Part shown: positions 26,599 to 35,927 of the stretch, one piece after another | Position numbering within the stretch: the first letter of the stretch is position 1 | Layout of the letters: the number at the start of each line of letters is the position of its first letter | NCBI GenBank assembly: GCA_041741095.1 | Contig: JBGSKQ010000092.1 | Location: 1-64,000, forward strand | Reading direction: 5' to 3' | Length of the DNA: 64,000 nucleotides | DNA from: UBA6168 sp041741095 | GTDB lineage: Bacteria; Bacteroidota; Bacteroidia; Chitinophagales; Saprospiraceae | Made by a program: the position numbers and the translations under genes | Notes under the pieces: model-generated | Database searches by the model: none | What the model was told of the DNA's origin: nothing | The model's input: only the letters and a program-made list of their open reading frames with translations

Positions 26599-27762
26599 AT
26601 GTACCCGGATCTTTCATACCTACTCCACGACCTCTTCGGAACACAGCCCGACAACTGGACTTCCATTTTTAAAACTTTTGGGATGATGCTCGTCATCTCC
26701 ATCTTGTCGGCGGCCTATTTTTTTTACAAAGGGCTAAAGCGAAAGGCCGATCAGGGCATTTTCCAAGCTACCAAAGCAAAAACGGTGACCGGCCAGGCGG
26801 CCACTCCGTGGGAATTGGTTTCAAATGGCATCTTTGGTTTTTTGCTTGGTTTTAAACTGTTGTACATCGTCCAGCATTTTGAAGAATTCCAGGCGGATGC
26901 CGCCGGGGTCATGTTTTCAAAAGAGGGCAACTGGCTGGCTGGCATCGTAATGGCGGCCATCATGGTGGGCATGAAATATTGGGAGCGCAAAAAACACCAA
27001 TTGCCCAAGCCAAAGGAAGTAGTGGTCTCGGTTTATCCGCACGACCGCATCGGCGACCTGACCATCACGGCGGCCATCACCGGCATCGTTGGGGCGAAGA
27101 TTTTTGCCATCCTGGAAGAACCATCTGGCTTCATGGCCGATCCTTTCGGCACTTTCTTTTCGGGCAGTGGCCTGGCCATTTATGGCGGTCTGATTTGCGG
27201 TTTTTTGGGCATCGTGTGGTATTTGCGGAAGCACAACATTCCAATCTTCCATACTTTGGACGCCCTGGCACCCGCTTTTGTGATAGCTTATGGCGTGGGG
27301 CGCATCGGCTGCCAACTGGCGGGCGACGGCGACTGGGGAATCGTGGCGGCACCGCAACCAGCTTGGTGGTTCCTGCCCGATTGGCTTTGGGCTTATGACT
27401 ATCCGATGAACGTCAACAAGGAAGGCATACCAATTGAAGGTTGCCAATGGCTTTACTGCAACCGCCTGCCCAATCCCGTTTATCCCACTCCCCTGTACGA
27501 AACTATCGCTTCTTTCCTCATTGCGGGCTTCCTTTTTGCCATTAGAGACCGCTTGAAAAAGCCTGGCATGTTGTTTTTTATCTATCTCATCTTCAACGGA
27601 TTACAGCGTTTTTGGATTGAAAAAATCCGAGTCAACGTCAAGTATGAATGGATGCCTTTCCAGCCCACCCAAGCCGAAGTGATAGCCGTTATTTTGATGA
27701 TAATAGGCGTGGCTGGCGTGATTTGGTTGAAAAACAAGAAACAGGCTGCCACCACTTCATAA
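26599..27762 (+). CDS. Divergent prolipoprotein diacylglyceryl transferase family protein
   Basis: A 387-residue multi-span membrane protein of the Lgt family, which transfers diacylglycerol to the lipobox cysteine of prolipoproteins. The signature region is GRIGCQLAGDGDWG (234-247) in the position of the Lgt GRxGN motif, and VYPTPLYE corresponds to the later PSQLYE. Two features are unusual: it is about 100 residues longer than typical Lgt, with a long polar loop after the first span, and the motif corresponding to HGGLIG has Tyr at position 195 (IYGGLICG) in place of the histidine important in E. coli Lgt. It may be a paralogue with a changed activity. ATG 26599 is used; upstream in-frame codons overlap the preceding gene. 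Confidence 0.8.
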   Translation: MYPDLSYLLHDLFGTQPDNWTSIFKTFGMMLVISILSAAYFFYKGLKRKADQGIFQATKAKTVTGQAATPWELVSNGIFGFLLGFKLLYIVQHFEEFQADAAGVMFSKEGNWLAGIVMAAIMVGMKYWERKKHQLPKPKEVVVSVYPHDRIGDLTITAAITGIVGAKIFAILEEPSGFMADPFGTFFSGSGLAIYGGLICGFLGIVWYLRKHNIPIFHTLDALAPAFVIAYGVGRIGCQLAGDGDWGIVAAPQPAWWFLPDWLWAYDYPMNVNKEGIPIEGCQWLYCNRLPNPVYPTPLYETIASFLIAGFLFAIRDRLKKPGMLFFIYLIFNGLQRFWIEKIRVNVKYEWMPFQPTQAEVIAVILMIIGVAGVIWLKNKKQAATTS

Positions 27763-27763
27763 A

Positions 27764-30163
27764 TCACTCTGATCGCAGTGCTTCCACCGGGTTCGACAAG
27801 GCTGCCTTTACCGATTGCACGGACACTGTAATAAAGGCCACCGCCACTGCCAAGGCACCCGCCGCCACAAATACCCACCATTGAAGGTCAATGCGGTAAT
27901 GGTAGTTTTGCAGCCATTCCTTCATGGCCAGCCATGCCAACGGGATGGCGAACACGGCGGCGATGCCCACCAATTTCAAAAAATCCTTGGCCAATAGGCC
28001 GACCAGCCCGCCCGTCGAGGCACCCAGCACTTTTCGGATGCCGATTTCTTTGGTCCGTTGAACAATGGTCAGCACGGCAATGCCAAACAGCCCCAGGCAG
28101 GAAAGCAAAATTGTAAGCCCGCCCGATGCGGCAAATATCTGGCTCAGGGTCTGCTCGGTTTTATATTGCCTTTCCGAATTTTCATCCAAAAAAGTCCCCT
28201 GCCAATCAGATTGCGGGGCAATTTTTTTCCATTTTTCTTCCAGCAATGAGAGGGTGCGGGGCATGTTCTCCGGGGCGATTTTTACAAAAATATAACCGAG
28301 GCCAAATTGGGAGCCGAGCACCAGGGAGGCGGGCTCGATGGCTTCGTGTAGGGGGTTGAAATGAAAATCTTTGACCACGCCCACAATTTCGCTTTTTGGC
28401 TCAGTGTCCATCAGTTGGCCGACGGGCAGGCTGCCCCCTTCCATTTGTTTTACAAAAGCCTCGTTGACAATCAATTGCGGCCTGGACGTATCGGCAGGGT
28501 GGGTTTGGTCGAACGAACGCCCTTCGAGCAGTTCGATGTCTAAAGTTTCGATATAATCATAATCCACGTTGAGCCAGTACGACATCAGGTTTTTGCCTTT
28601 TTGATCCCAACCAATGATAGAGGTTGTTGTGGAATTGTCTTTTCCCAGGCCCAGGTTGCGCCCAGCGCCGCTGACGCTGAGGATGCCCGGCTGCCCGGCC
28701 AGTTCGTTGCGCATGAGATTCAATGCCTTATAGCCTTCGATCGTGTGGCCGATGGGAATGCTCACCACTTGGGTTTTATTGTATCCGAGCGGTTTGTTGC
28801 GCAGGTAATCGAACTGCTGCAATACAACCATGGTGCAGGCGATGAGGGTAATGGAAATGACGAATTGCACCGTCACGAGCAGGTTGCGCACCGTGCCGGA
28901 GGTTTTCATTTTGGTGTTCCTTTTCAGCACTTCCGCTGCTTGAAAACGGCTCAATACCAAAGCAGGGTAGCCGCCCGCCACTAAGCCTACCAGCAATAGT
29001 ATGCCCGCCAGTGCAGCCAATAAAAAGGGGCTGTTGATGTGGATGTCGCTTCGGAGCAGGGCATTGAATTTTGGCAAAAACCACTGGACCAGCATCAGCG
29101 CAATAGCCGATGCAATGGCAACCACCAACAGCGCCTCGCCCCAAAATTGCGCTAGCACCTGCTTCCTGTCGGCGCCCATCACCTTGCGCACGCTCACTTC
29201 CAATGAGCGCACGATGGAAGTGCCAATGGTCAAATTCACAAAGTTGATGCTGGCAATGGCCAGTACGAACAGGCCAACGATGAACAGTCCGAGCGGCAGG
29301 ATTTTCTTCATGCCCCTGTCGTTCAGGTCGGCGGCAAAGTGCCAGTCTTTGAGTGGGTAAAGCCGCAGGGTACTCACATCCCCTTGGGCGTCGGGAATGA
29401 AGCCATTGTTTTTCATCATTTCGATATCCTCTGCCACATGCTTTCGCACAAAGGGTCGCAAACGTTCCTCGAATTTTTCCGCTGTGATGGACTTTGGCAA
29501 TTGGATATAAACGCCGTGGTTGTGGTTGCCCCAATGGGTATCGTTGAAGGACGGGGCATTTTCAATCCTTGCCAACAAATTGAAGCCAAGGCTTGAATTG
29601 TTGGGCGCTTTTTCCATAATGGCCGTTACTGTCAAGGGTTTCTGCTCCCCTCCCGTTTGCCAGTTGAGCGTTTTGCCAATGGGATCATCTTCGCCAAAAA
29701 TGACCTTTGCCGATTCCTCATCAATGGCCACAGAATTGATATTTGGCAACGGATCTTCTGCATTGCCTTCCATTAATGGGAAAGAAAACATCTTGAAAAA
29801 TCCAGTATCCACCAGGTCAATGCCGAAGCGGAAAATTTTGCCGTTGTACTCTATGTCGCCGCCGTTGTCTTGAATCCTCACGGCGTCCGTAATGTCGGGA
29901 AACTCCTCTTTCAACGTGGGCACCAGCACCATTGGCATCCCGCCGCTTTTCTCCACGCCCTCCGGGCGGTTATTCTGCCAATACAGCACGTACAGTTCAT
30001 CGAGGTTTTTGTGAAAATGGTCATACGAAAACTGTTGCAGCACCGTCGTGAACAGCAAGAGGCTGACGGCAATGGCAAGGCTGAGTCCGAAGACATTTAA
30101 AGCAGTGAATCCTTTTCTTTTGCGAAGGTTGCGAAGGGCGATTTTTAAAAAATTTTGGAACAT
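27764..30163 (-). CDS. ABC transporter permease (MacB/FtsX type)
   Basis: A 799-residue permease with two copies of the Bacteroidota arrangement: an N-terminal span (ALNVFGLSLAIAVSLLLFTT), a periplasmic MacB-type domain, three spans near 290-420 (FtsX-like), then another periplasmic domain and three final spans ending VSVQSVKAALSNPVEALRSE. Such proteins act with an ATPase as mechanotransmission machines or exporters of lipids, peptides or drugs. No ATPase gene is adjacent, which is common for these in this phylum. Its stop is 1 base from the convergent lgt-like stop. Substrate unknown. Confidence 0.9.
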   Translation of the reverse strand: MFQNFLKIALRNLRKRKGFTALNVFGLSLAIAVSLLLFTTVLQQFSYDHFHKNLDELYVLYWQNNRPEGVEKSGGMPMVLVPTLKEEFPDITDAVRIQDNGGDIEYNGKIFRFGIDLVDTGFFKMFSFPLMEGNAEDPLPNINSVAIDEESAKVIFGEDDPIGKTLNWQTGGEQKPLTVTAIMEKAPNNSSLGFNLLARIENAPSFNDTHWGNHNHGVYIQLPKSITAEKFEERLRPFVRKHVAEDIEMMKNNGFIPDAQGDVSTLRLYPLKDWHFAADLNDRGMKKILPLGLFIVGLFVLAIASINFVNLTIGTSIVRSLEVSVRKVMGADRKQVLAQFWGEALLVVAIASAIALMLVQWFLPKFNALLRSDIHINSPFLLAALAGILLLVGLVAGGYPALVLSRFQAAEVLKRNTKMKTSGTVRNLLVTVQFVISITLIACTMVVLQQFDYLRNKPLGYNKTQVVSIPIGHTIEGYKALNLMRNELAGQPGILSVSGAGRNLGLGKDNSTTTSIIGWDQKGKNLMSYWLNVDYDYIETLDIELLEGRSFDQTHPADTSRPQLIVNEAFVKQMEGGSLPVGQLMDTEPKSEIVGVVKDFHFNPLHEAIEPASLVLGSQFGLGYIFVKIAPENMPRTLSLLEEKWKKIAPQSDWQGTFLDENSERQYKTEQTLSQIFAASGGLTILLSCLGLFGIAVLTIVQRTKEIGIRKVLGASTGGLVGLLAKDFLKLVGIAAVFAIPLAWLAMKEWLQNYHYRIDLQWWVFVAAGALAVAVAFITVSVQSVKAALSNPVEALRSE

Positions 30164-30467
30164 GGTGTTTTGCTAAATATGGTTGTTTTCAATTGGATGC
30201 TTGACAAAAAAAAAGAGGAAGCGAGCAGAAAAACCCCACCCCCTTCCTTCCAATCTTTTATCCGCTGGGGTGAAATCAATGGCTGTGCCAGTGGTGCAAT
30301 GTGTTGTTTTTCAGTTTATTGTACAAAATAAAATAGCCTACGTATTGAAAATTTTGTGCGGCGGTGGACGCACAGTGTCCATAAATGGACACGATCATTT
30401 AGCAAATTTTAAAAAACAGGCAACGCTCACTACCTTTACCCAAAAGCATTTTTTCCAAAACAAAACG
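30164..30467. other. Divergent intergenic region, 304 bases
   Basis: It separates the minus-strand permease from the plus-strand fucosidase. I see no gene or RNA. The frame of the fucosidase stays open leftward to 30183, but the extra residues are not protein-like and precede the lipoprotein signal. The only clear structure is the palindrome at 30375-30392. Confidence 0.5.
30375..30392. promoter_or_regulatory. Palindrome upstream of fucosidase, possible operator
   Basis: GTGTCCAT and ATGGACAC are perfect 8-base arms around AA, an 18-base dyad centred about 85 bases before the fucosidase ATG. The size and location suit a transcription-factor site responding to sugar; the regulator is not encoded nearby. 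Confidence 0.45.
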
Positions 30468-31898
30468 ATGATGAAATATTGCCTTTATAGCCTACTCGCA
30501 TTTGGATTTTTTTCATGCAAAACATGGCAAGTGCCTCCGCCCGAACCACTTGGCCCATTGCCTTCCGAAGCCCAAATGGCCTGGCAGGAAATGGAGTTCA
30601 ACGCCTTCGTCCATTTCAATATGAACACCTTTACGAACAAGGAATGGGGCATGGGCGACGAATCTCCAGGCCAGTTCAATCCCACCCAATTGGATTGCCG
30701 CCAGTGGGCCAGGGTGTGCAAAGAGGCGGGCATGAAGGGCATCATTCTCACCGCCAAGCACCACGACGGTTTTTGCCTCTGGCCGAGCGCTTACACGGAA
30801 CATTCGGTGAAAAACTCGCCCTGGAAAAATGGGCAAGGCGACGTGCTTCGTGAACTCGCCGACGCCTGCCGTGAGTACGGCCTCAAAATGGGTGTCTATC
30901 TCTCGCCCTGGGATCGCAATCATCCCGAATATGGCCGCCCTGCCTACCTAACTTACTACCGCAACCAACTTCGGGAATTGCTCACAAACTACGGCGGTAT
31001 TTTCGAAGTCTGGTTCGACGGGGCCAACGGCGGCACAGGCTACTACGGCGGTGCCAACGAAGAAAGAACTGTGGATCGCCAAAACTATTACGACTGGCCA
31101 ACGACCTGCGCCCTCGTGAAAGAGCTGCAACCCAATGCCGTCATCTTCAGCGACGCTGGCCCCGATGTGCGCTGGGTGGGCAACGAAAATGGCTTTGCCG
31201 GGGAAACGAACTGGAGCGCCCTGCGCCGGGACGAGTTTTACCCTGGATCGCCCAATTACAAGGAGCTGACCGAAGGCCACGAAAACGGCACGCATTGGGT
31301 GCCTGCCGAGTGCGACGTGTCTATCCGGCCAGGCTGGTACTACCACCCGGAAGAGGATGCCAAAGTGAAAACCCCTTCCGAATTGCTCGACATTTATTAC
31401 AAATCCCTTGGCCGCAACGGCCTGCTACTGCTCAATCTGCCCGTTGATCAACGTGGATTGGTTCACGAGGCTGACGCTGCTCACCTGAAAGAACTCGGCA
31501 ATGCCGTCCGTTCCGATTTTGCCAATAATTTATCGAAAGGGGCCAAAGCCACCGCCACCAATGAACGTGGAAAATTATTTAAAGCTAAAAATGCCGTGGA
31601 CGGCGACGCCAGTACTTATTGGGCTGTCGGCGATGGCGCACAAGCAGCCAGCATTGAGCTTGATTTTGGTAAAATGCTTGCCTTCGACCGTATTGTTTTG
31701 CAGGAATATGTTCGACTGGGGCAGCGGGTAAAGGCTTTCCAGGTTTCTGTTTTTAAAAATGGAAAATGGGAACAAGTGGCGACTGGAGCGACAATAGGCT
31801 ACAAGCGGATTTTGAAAATCGGCAAGCACGAAGCGGAAAAAATGAAGGTAGAATTTGAAGGCAAAGTGCCTTGCATTTCAGAAATCGGAGTGTTTTAA
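30468..31898 (+). CDS. Alpha-L-fucosidase (GH29) lipoprotein with C-terminal discoidin-like domain
   Basis: The 476-residue product starts at ATG 30468, giving a lipoprotein signal with lipobox GFFSC (C17). The GH29 catalytic domain spans about 30-350, with AKHHDGFCLW and the nucleophile D184 in FEVWFDGANG. GH29 enzymes remove alpha-L-fucose from glycans by a retaining mechanism. The C-terminal 120 residues (from NAVDGDASTYWA) look like an F5/8 type C or NPCBM-like carbohydrate-binding module. It should act in the periplasm or at the surface, on fucose-containing algal or host polysaccharides. It is a single gene with its own upstream palindrome; no polysaccharide-utilisation (SusC/D) genes are beside it. 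Confidence 0.92.
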   Translation: MMKYCLYSLLAFGFFSCKTWQVPPPEPLGPLPSEAQMAWQEMEFNAFVHFNMNTFTNKEWGMGDESPGQFNPTQLDCRQWARVCKEAGMKGIILTAKHHDGFCLWPSAYTEHSVKNSPWKNGQGDVLRELADACREYGLKMGVYLSPWDRNHPEYGRPAYLTYYRNQLRELLTNYGGIFEVWFDGANGGTGYYGGANEERTVDRQNYYDWPTTCALVKELQPNAVIFSDAGPDVRWVGNENGFAGETNWSALRRDEFYPGSPNYKELTEGHENGTHWVPAECDVSIRPGWYYHPEEDAKVKTPSELLDIYYKSLGRNGLLLLNLPVDQRGLVHEADAAHLKELGNAVRSDFANNLSKGAKATATNERGKLFKAKNAVDGDASTYWAVGDGAQAASIELDFGKMLAFDRIVLQEYVRLGQRVKAFQVSVFKNGKWEQVATGATIGYKRILKIGKHEAEKMKVEFEGKVPCISEIGVF

Positions 31899-31927
31899 CC
31901 ATCTGAAAATGAATATTTTAACCACCA

Positions 31928-34603
31928 TCAGTCTGGATGTAAATCCAATTTGACCACATACGAGCCGCCTTCTTTATTGGTCACTTCAAAGCCCCGTTTT
32001 TCAAACATGCCCAGCATGACCTTATTGGAACTGAGCGCCTCGGCGGTGATTTTTTCCAGGCCCCGTTTTCTGGCAATATCAATCATGTAATCCATCATCG
32101 TGTTGCCCAAGCCTTGGCCGTGCCAAGGATCCGCCACGATGATGGCGAACTCGGCGCTGCGGTTGCCATAGTCGTTGACGAGGCGCACGACACCTGCCAG
32201 CATTTTTTTGCCTTGTTCCTCCACTTCGGCCACAATGGCCAGTTCCCTATCGTAGTCAATGTGGGTAAAACGGATAAGGAATTTGTGGCTCAGTTTGGGC
32301 ACATAGCCAAAAAAACGGTAGTAAACCGACTCACGGGACAGCTTTTCAAACATCTCGGCCTCCAGCGGCTCGTCTTCCGGGCGGATGGGGCGCAGCAGCA
32401 CTTCCTGTCCGTTTTTGATGCTTATTTTTTTGGTAAAATGCGCTGGATAGGGCGAAATGACCAAATGGTCGTAAGTAAATCTGCCCTTTCGTGCAGGCAC
32501 TTTTTCCAAAACAATATGCGAATCCAGCACCACGCTGCCCTGTTGGTCAACGGCCAACGGGTTGATATCAATCTCCCTTATTTCAGGAAAATCCATCAGC
32601 AGGTAAGAGAATTTGACCAATAAAAACTGCAGCGCCTCCAGGTCAACCCCTGGTCGGCCCCGATAGCCTTTCAGTAGTTTGTAAATCTTGGTACGCTCGA
32701 TGATGCGCCGGGCCAAGGCCATGTTCAGCGGTGGCAGGCCGAGATTGATGTCCTGAAAAATCTCCACTGCCGTACCGCCCATGCCAAAAGCAATCACTGG
32801 CCCAAACACAGGGTCCTTTTTTGCCCCCATCAACAATTCAAACTCCTTATCAATCATTTTTTCTACCAAAACTCCAGATAGGTGGGCTTCCGGGCGGTGT
32901 TGGCGTGCATTGGCCATCAATGTTTCAAAAGCATTTTTGGCTTCGGTTTCCGAGCGGATATTGAGCATCACCCCGCCCACATCTGTTTTGTGGCCAATAT
33001 CGGGGCTGTCAATTTTCATCACTACCGGAAAGCCTATTTGCCGGGCGGCCTCAGCGGATGCTTCAGCCGAGGTTGCCACCTGGTTCGGTGCCGAGAATAT
33101 TTGGTAACAAGCCAGCAACTGCTTGCCTTCCTGTTCGGTCAAGGTCAGCCGCCCACGTTCCATTGCTTGGTGGATGATGCCTGTGGCCTTGTCCCTTTCA
33201 GGAAAAAACTCACCCGGAGTAGCGGGCGGCGTTTCGTACAATACCTCAAGGTTGTTGTTGTAGCGGTACATGCGCAAGAAGGCCAGCACAGCCTCTTCGG
33301 GGTAGCGGTAATGCGGAATGCCGCCTGCTTCGAGTACTTCCCGTCCGGCAGCCACGTCGGTTTCGCCCATCCAGCATGCCAGCAGGGTTTTTCCATTTTT
33401 TTGTGATGCTCCGACCACCGATTTTGCGATGTCGGCCTCGCTGATGACGGCCTGGGAAGCAGTAATAGCCAGTACGCCGTCCACATTTTCATCATCCAAT
33501 ATCAGCGACAATGCTTGGCCATAGACCTCAGCGGGGGTGTCGCCCAGCACGTCCACCGGCACACCGTGGCTCCAGGCATCGGGCAGCATTTCGTTCAGTA
33601 TCTTCAGGGTTTTTGGGGAAAGCTTGGCTATTTGCCCACCGTTTTTCATCAAAAAATCAGTGGCCAGCACGGCTGGTCCGCCCGCATTGGTGATGATGGC
33701 GAGGCGGTTGCCTTTGGGCCTCGGTTGTTTGGCCACGGCCTGTGCAACATGGAAAAGCTGCGAAATCGTTTCCACCCGGATGATGCCGGCCCGGCGGAAG
33801 GCTGCGCCGTAAGCTGCATCGTTGCCAGCCAAAGAACCAGTGTGCGAGAGGGTCGCTTTGGCACCTTCCTCGCTTTGGCCTGCCTTTAAAATGATGATGG
33901 GTTTTGAACGGGAAAAAGCCCTGGCGGCGCTCATAAACTTGCGTGGCTCCTGGAGGCTTTCCATGTAGATAAGGATGCAGGCCGTATTGGGGTCCAGGCC
34001 GAAATAGTCAATCAAATCATCGTAGCCTACATCCACCATTTCGCCAATGGAGATGAAGTGGCTGAAACCTACGCTTTGATCCACCGCCCAATCGAGAATG
34101 GCCGTGCAAAGTGCGCCGCTCTGCGAAATAAATGCAATGTTGCCCGGCAAGGCCATGCGGCTGGCAAAGCTGGCGTTCAGGCCCTCGGAAGGGGAAATGA
34201 CGCCGAGGCAGTTGGGGCCAATGATGCGGATGCCATACTTGCGGGCGATTTTTGCAATGTCGTTGTACATGCGCTTGCCCTCCTTGCTGGCTTCTTTGAA
34301 ACCCGCCGAAATGATAACTACACCGCCAATGCCCTTTTCGCCACACTCTGTCACGATGCCAGGCACTGCCTTGGCCGGGGCGGCGATGACGGCGAGGTCC
34401 ACCTGGCCAGGGATTTTTTTGACGGAAGCATAACTCTTCCTGCCCCTGATGGTGCTGTGGCCGGGGTTTACAGGGTAAATTTCACCTTTGAAACCACCTG
34501 TGAGCAGGTTTTCCATAACGGCAAAACCGACGGTGCCTTTTTTGTCGGATGCCCCAATGGCAGCAATGGCAGTGGGGCGGAATATTTTATCGAGTGGGTA
34601 CAT
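31928..34603 (-). CDS. ADP-forming acyl-CoA synthetase fused to GNAT acetyltransferase
   Basis: The 891-residue protein combines a CoA-binding domain (AAIGASDKKGTVG, about 1-130), a succinyl-CoA-ligase-like domain with the phospho-histidine H254 in SHTGSLAG, an ATP-grasp domain (VVMKIDSPDIGHKTDVGG, about 500-700) and a C-terminal GNAT domain (LRPIRPEDEPL to the end, with GQGLGNTMMDYM as the acetyl-CoA loop). The architecture is that of NDP-forming acetyl-CoA synthetases and of Pat/YfiQ-type protein acetyltransferases. Whether the synthetase part is active is open: the catalytic His is kept, unlike in PatZ-type enzymes where the synthetase half is reported inactive. That suggests a bifunctional enzyme linking acyl-CoA formation and lysine acetylation. 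Confidence 0.9.
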   Translation of the reverse strand: MYPLDKIFRPTAIAAIGASDKKGTVGFAVMENLLTGGFKGEIYPVNPGHSTIRGRKSYASVKKIPGQVDLAVIAAPAKAVPGIVTECGEKGIGGVVIISAGFKEASKEGKRMYNDIAKIARKYGIRIIGPNCLGVISPSEGLNASFASRMALPGNIAFISQSGALCTAILDWAVDQSVGFSHFISIGEMVDVGYDDLIDYFGLDPNTACILIYMESLQEPRKFMSAARAFSRSKPIIILKAGQSEEGAKATLSHTGSLAGNDAAYGAAFRRAGIIRVETISQLFHVAQAVAKQPRPKGNRLAIITNAGGPAVLATDFLMKNGGQIAKLSPKTLKILNEMLPDAWSHGVPVDVLGDTPAEVYGQALSLILDDENVDGVLAITASQAVISEADIAKSVVGASQKNGKTLLACWMGETDVAAGREVLEAGGIPHYRYPEEAVLAFLRMYRYNNNLEVLYETPPATPGEFFPERDKATGIIHQAMERGRLTLTEQEGKQLLACYQIFSAPNQVATSAEASAEAARQIGFPVVMKIDSPDIGHKTDVGGVMLNIRSETEAKNAFETLMANARQHRPEAHLSGVLVEKMIDKEFELLMGAKKDPVFGPVIAFGMGGTAVEIFQDINLGLPPLNMALARRIIERTKIYKLLKGYRGRPGVDLEALQFLLVKFSYLLMDFPEIREIDINPLAVDQQGSVVLDSHIVLEKVPARKGRFTYDHLVISPYPAHFTKKISIKNGQEVLLRPIRPEDEPLEAEMFEKLSRESVYYRFFGYVPKLSHKFLIRFTHIDYDRELAIVAEVEEQGKKMLAGVVRLVNDYGNRSAEFAIIVADPWHGQGLGNTMMDYMIDIARKRGLEKITAEALSSNKVMLGMFEKRGFEVTNKEGGSYVVKLDLHPD

Positions 34604-34881
34604 GCGCTAAGGGTTTGACGGCGGAAAGTTTAAGGCAAAGGAATATCCAAAGTAGGGGTCATGGGAGTGATAAAGGTCAGCAGGCGATGAGATTTATTTG
34701 CAGGCTGGTTAGGGAAGGGTTTCTTTCGGAGGGTGTTTTTCAATGGTTTTTAACCCAATTTCCCAATTTCTAATCTATCTGGGGTATTTTTAAAAAATTC
34801 AGCCCTTAACCAAAACACCCGCTTAGCACTTTCGGTTACCTTGCAGCACTATGTAACAACCTATGAGCAAACCACCACCAA

Positions 34882-35811
34882 ATGAGAACTCCCATCCGCA
34901 TTGCCATCGTTCAGGAAAGCCCCGTTTTTCTCAACCTTGAACTCAGCCTTCAAAAAGCAGAAATCCTCATCAAAGAAGCCGCCGCCGAAGGTGCCAAATT
35001 AATCGTCTTTGGCGAATGTTGGCTTTGCGGCTACCCGGCCTGGCTCGACCATTGCCCCGAAATCGCACTTTGGAACTACGAGCCTACCAAGCAGGTCTTC
35101 GCCCGAATGTACAAAAACAGCACAACTGTGCCGGGTGAAGCCACACAAAAACTATCCGCATTGGCCAAAATCCATTGCACCATCATCGGTATCGGTATCA
35201 ACGAAATAGTAGAAAAAAGCCCCGGAAACGGCACTATTTACAATTCTTTTTTGCTGTTTGGCGAAACGGGCGAACTGCTCGTCCACCACCGCAAACTGGT
35301 GCCCACCTACACGGAGCGGCTGCTCTACGGCCAGGGCGACGGGCGTGGTTTAAATACCGTCAATACTGCTATTGGGCGGATCGGCGGGCTGATTTGCTGG
35401 GAACATTTCATGCCGCTCACCCGTCAGGCCATGCACAATGCGGGGGAATTCATTCATTTGGCCCTTTGGCCATGCGTCCATGAAATGCACCAAGTGGCCA
35501 GCAGGCACTACGCTTTTGAAGGAAGGTGCTTCGTCGTTGCTGTAGGCAACCTCATGAAAGTGAAGGAAATTCCGCCCGAACTCGAACTGCCAGCCTCCCT
35601 CGCCAACGAGCCGGAAGAATGGTTGCTCAACGGCGGCTCCTGCATCATCGCCCCCGATGGTTTTTACGACCTCAAGCCCCAATACAACAAGGAAGGAATC
35701 ATTTACCACGACCTGGACGACCCCGACCATGCCCTGCGGGAGCGCCTGACCCTCGACGTGAGCGGCCATTATCAGCGCCCAGATATTTTTGCGTTTGAAG
35801 TGAAAAGGTAG
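34882..35811 (+). CDS. Carbon-nitrogen hydrolase (nitrilase family)
   Basis: A 309-residue nitrilase-superfamily enzyme with the catalytic triad E45 (FGECWLCGYPAW), K138 (HHRKLVPTYTE) and C172 (GLICWEHFMPLTR). The motif around the cysteine, CWEHFMPL, is that of branch-1 nitrilases, which convert nitriles to carboxylic acids and ammonia, or of close relatives acting on cyanide or aldoxime-derived nitriles. No signal peptide. It is monocistronic and is followed at once by a large palindromic element. True substrate unknown. Confidence 0.9.
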   Translation: MRTPIRIAIVQESPVFLNLELSLQKAEILIKEAAAEGAKLIVFGECWLCGYPAWLDHCPEIALWNYEPTKQVFARMYKNSTTVPGEATQKLSALAKIHCTIIGIGINEIVEKSPGNGTIYNSFLLFGETGELLVHHRKLVPTYTERLLYGQGDGRGLNTVNTAIGRIGGLICWEHFMPLTRQAMHNAGEFIHLALWPCVHEMHQVASRHYAFEGRCFVVAVGNLMKVKEIPPELELPASLANEPEEWLLNGGSCIIAPDGFYDLKPQYNKEGIIYHDLDDPDHALRERLTLDVSGHYQRPDIFAFEVKR

Positions 35812-35812
35812 C

Positions 35813-35921
35813 ACAGCCGATAATTATCGACTTTAGGCTGTTCTGTTGTACGCCCTTTAGGGCGGTGGCGGCATAAATGCCGCCACAACAAGACAGCCTA
35901 AAGTCGATAACTATCGGCTGT
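35813..35921. repeat. 109-base compound palindrome with two inner hairpins
   Basis: The two outer arms (35813-35849 and 35885-35921) are 37 bases each and differ at only three paired positions. Between them are two complete hairpins, CGCCCTTTAGGGCG (35851-35864) and GGCGGCATAAATGCCGCC (35866-35883). The whole folds as a cruciform with a stem and two heads. It fills the space between the convergent nitrilase and HTTM genes, and the outer arm contains the motif CGATAGTTATCG (or close variant) seen again at 50849 and 51168. It resembles REP/BIME-like elements and may also act as a bidirectional terminator. Confidence 0.8.
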
Positions 35922-35927
35922 ACTAAA

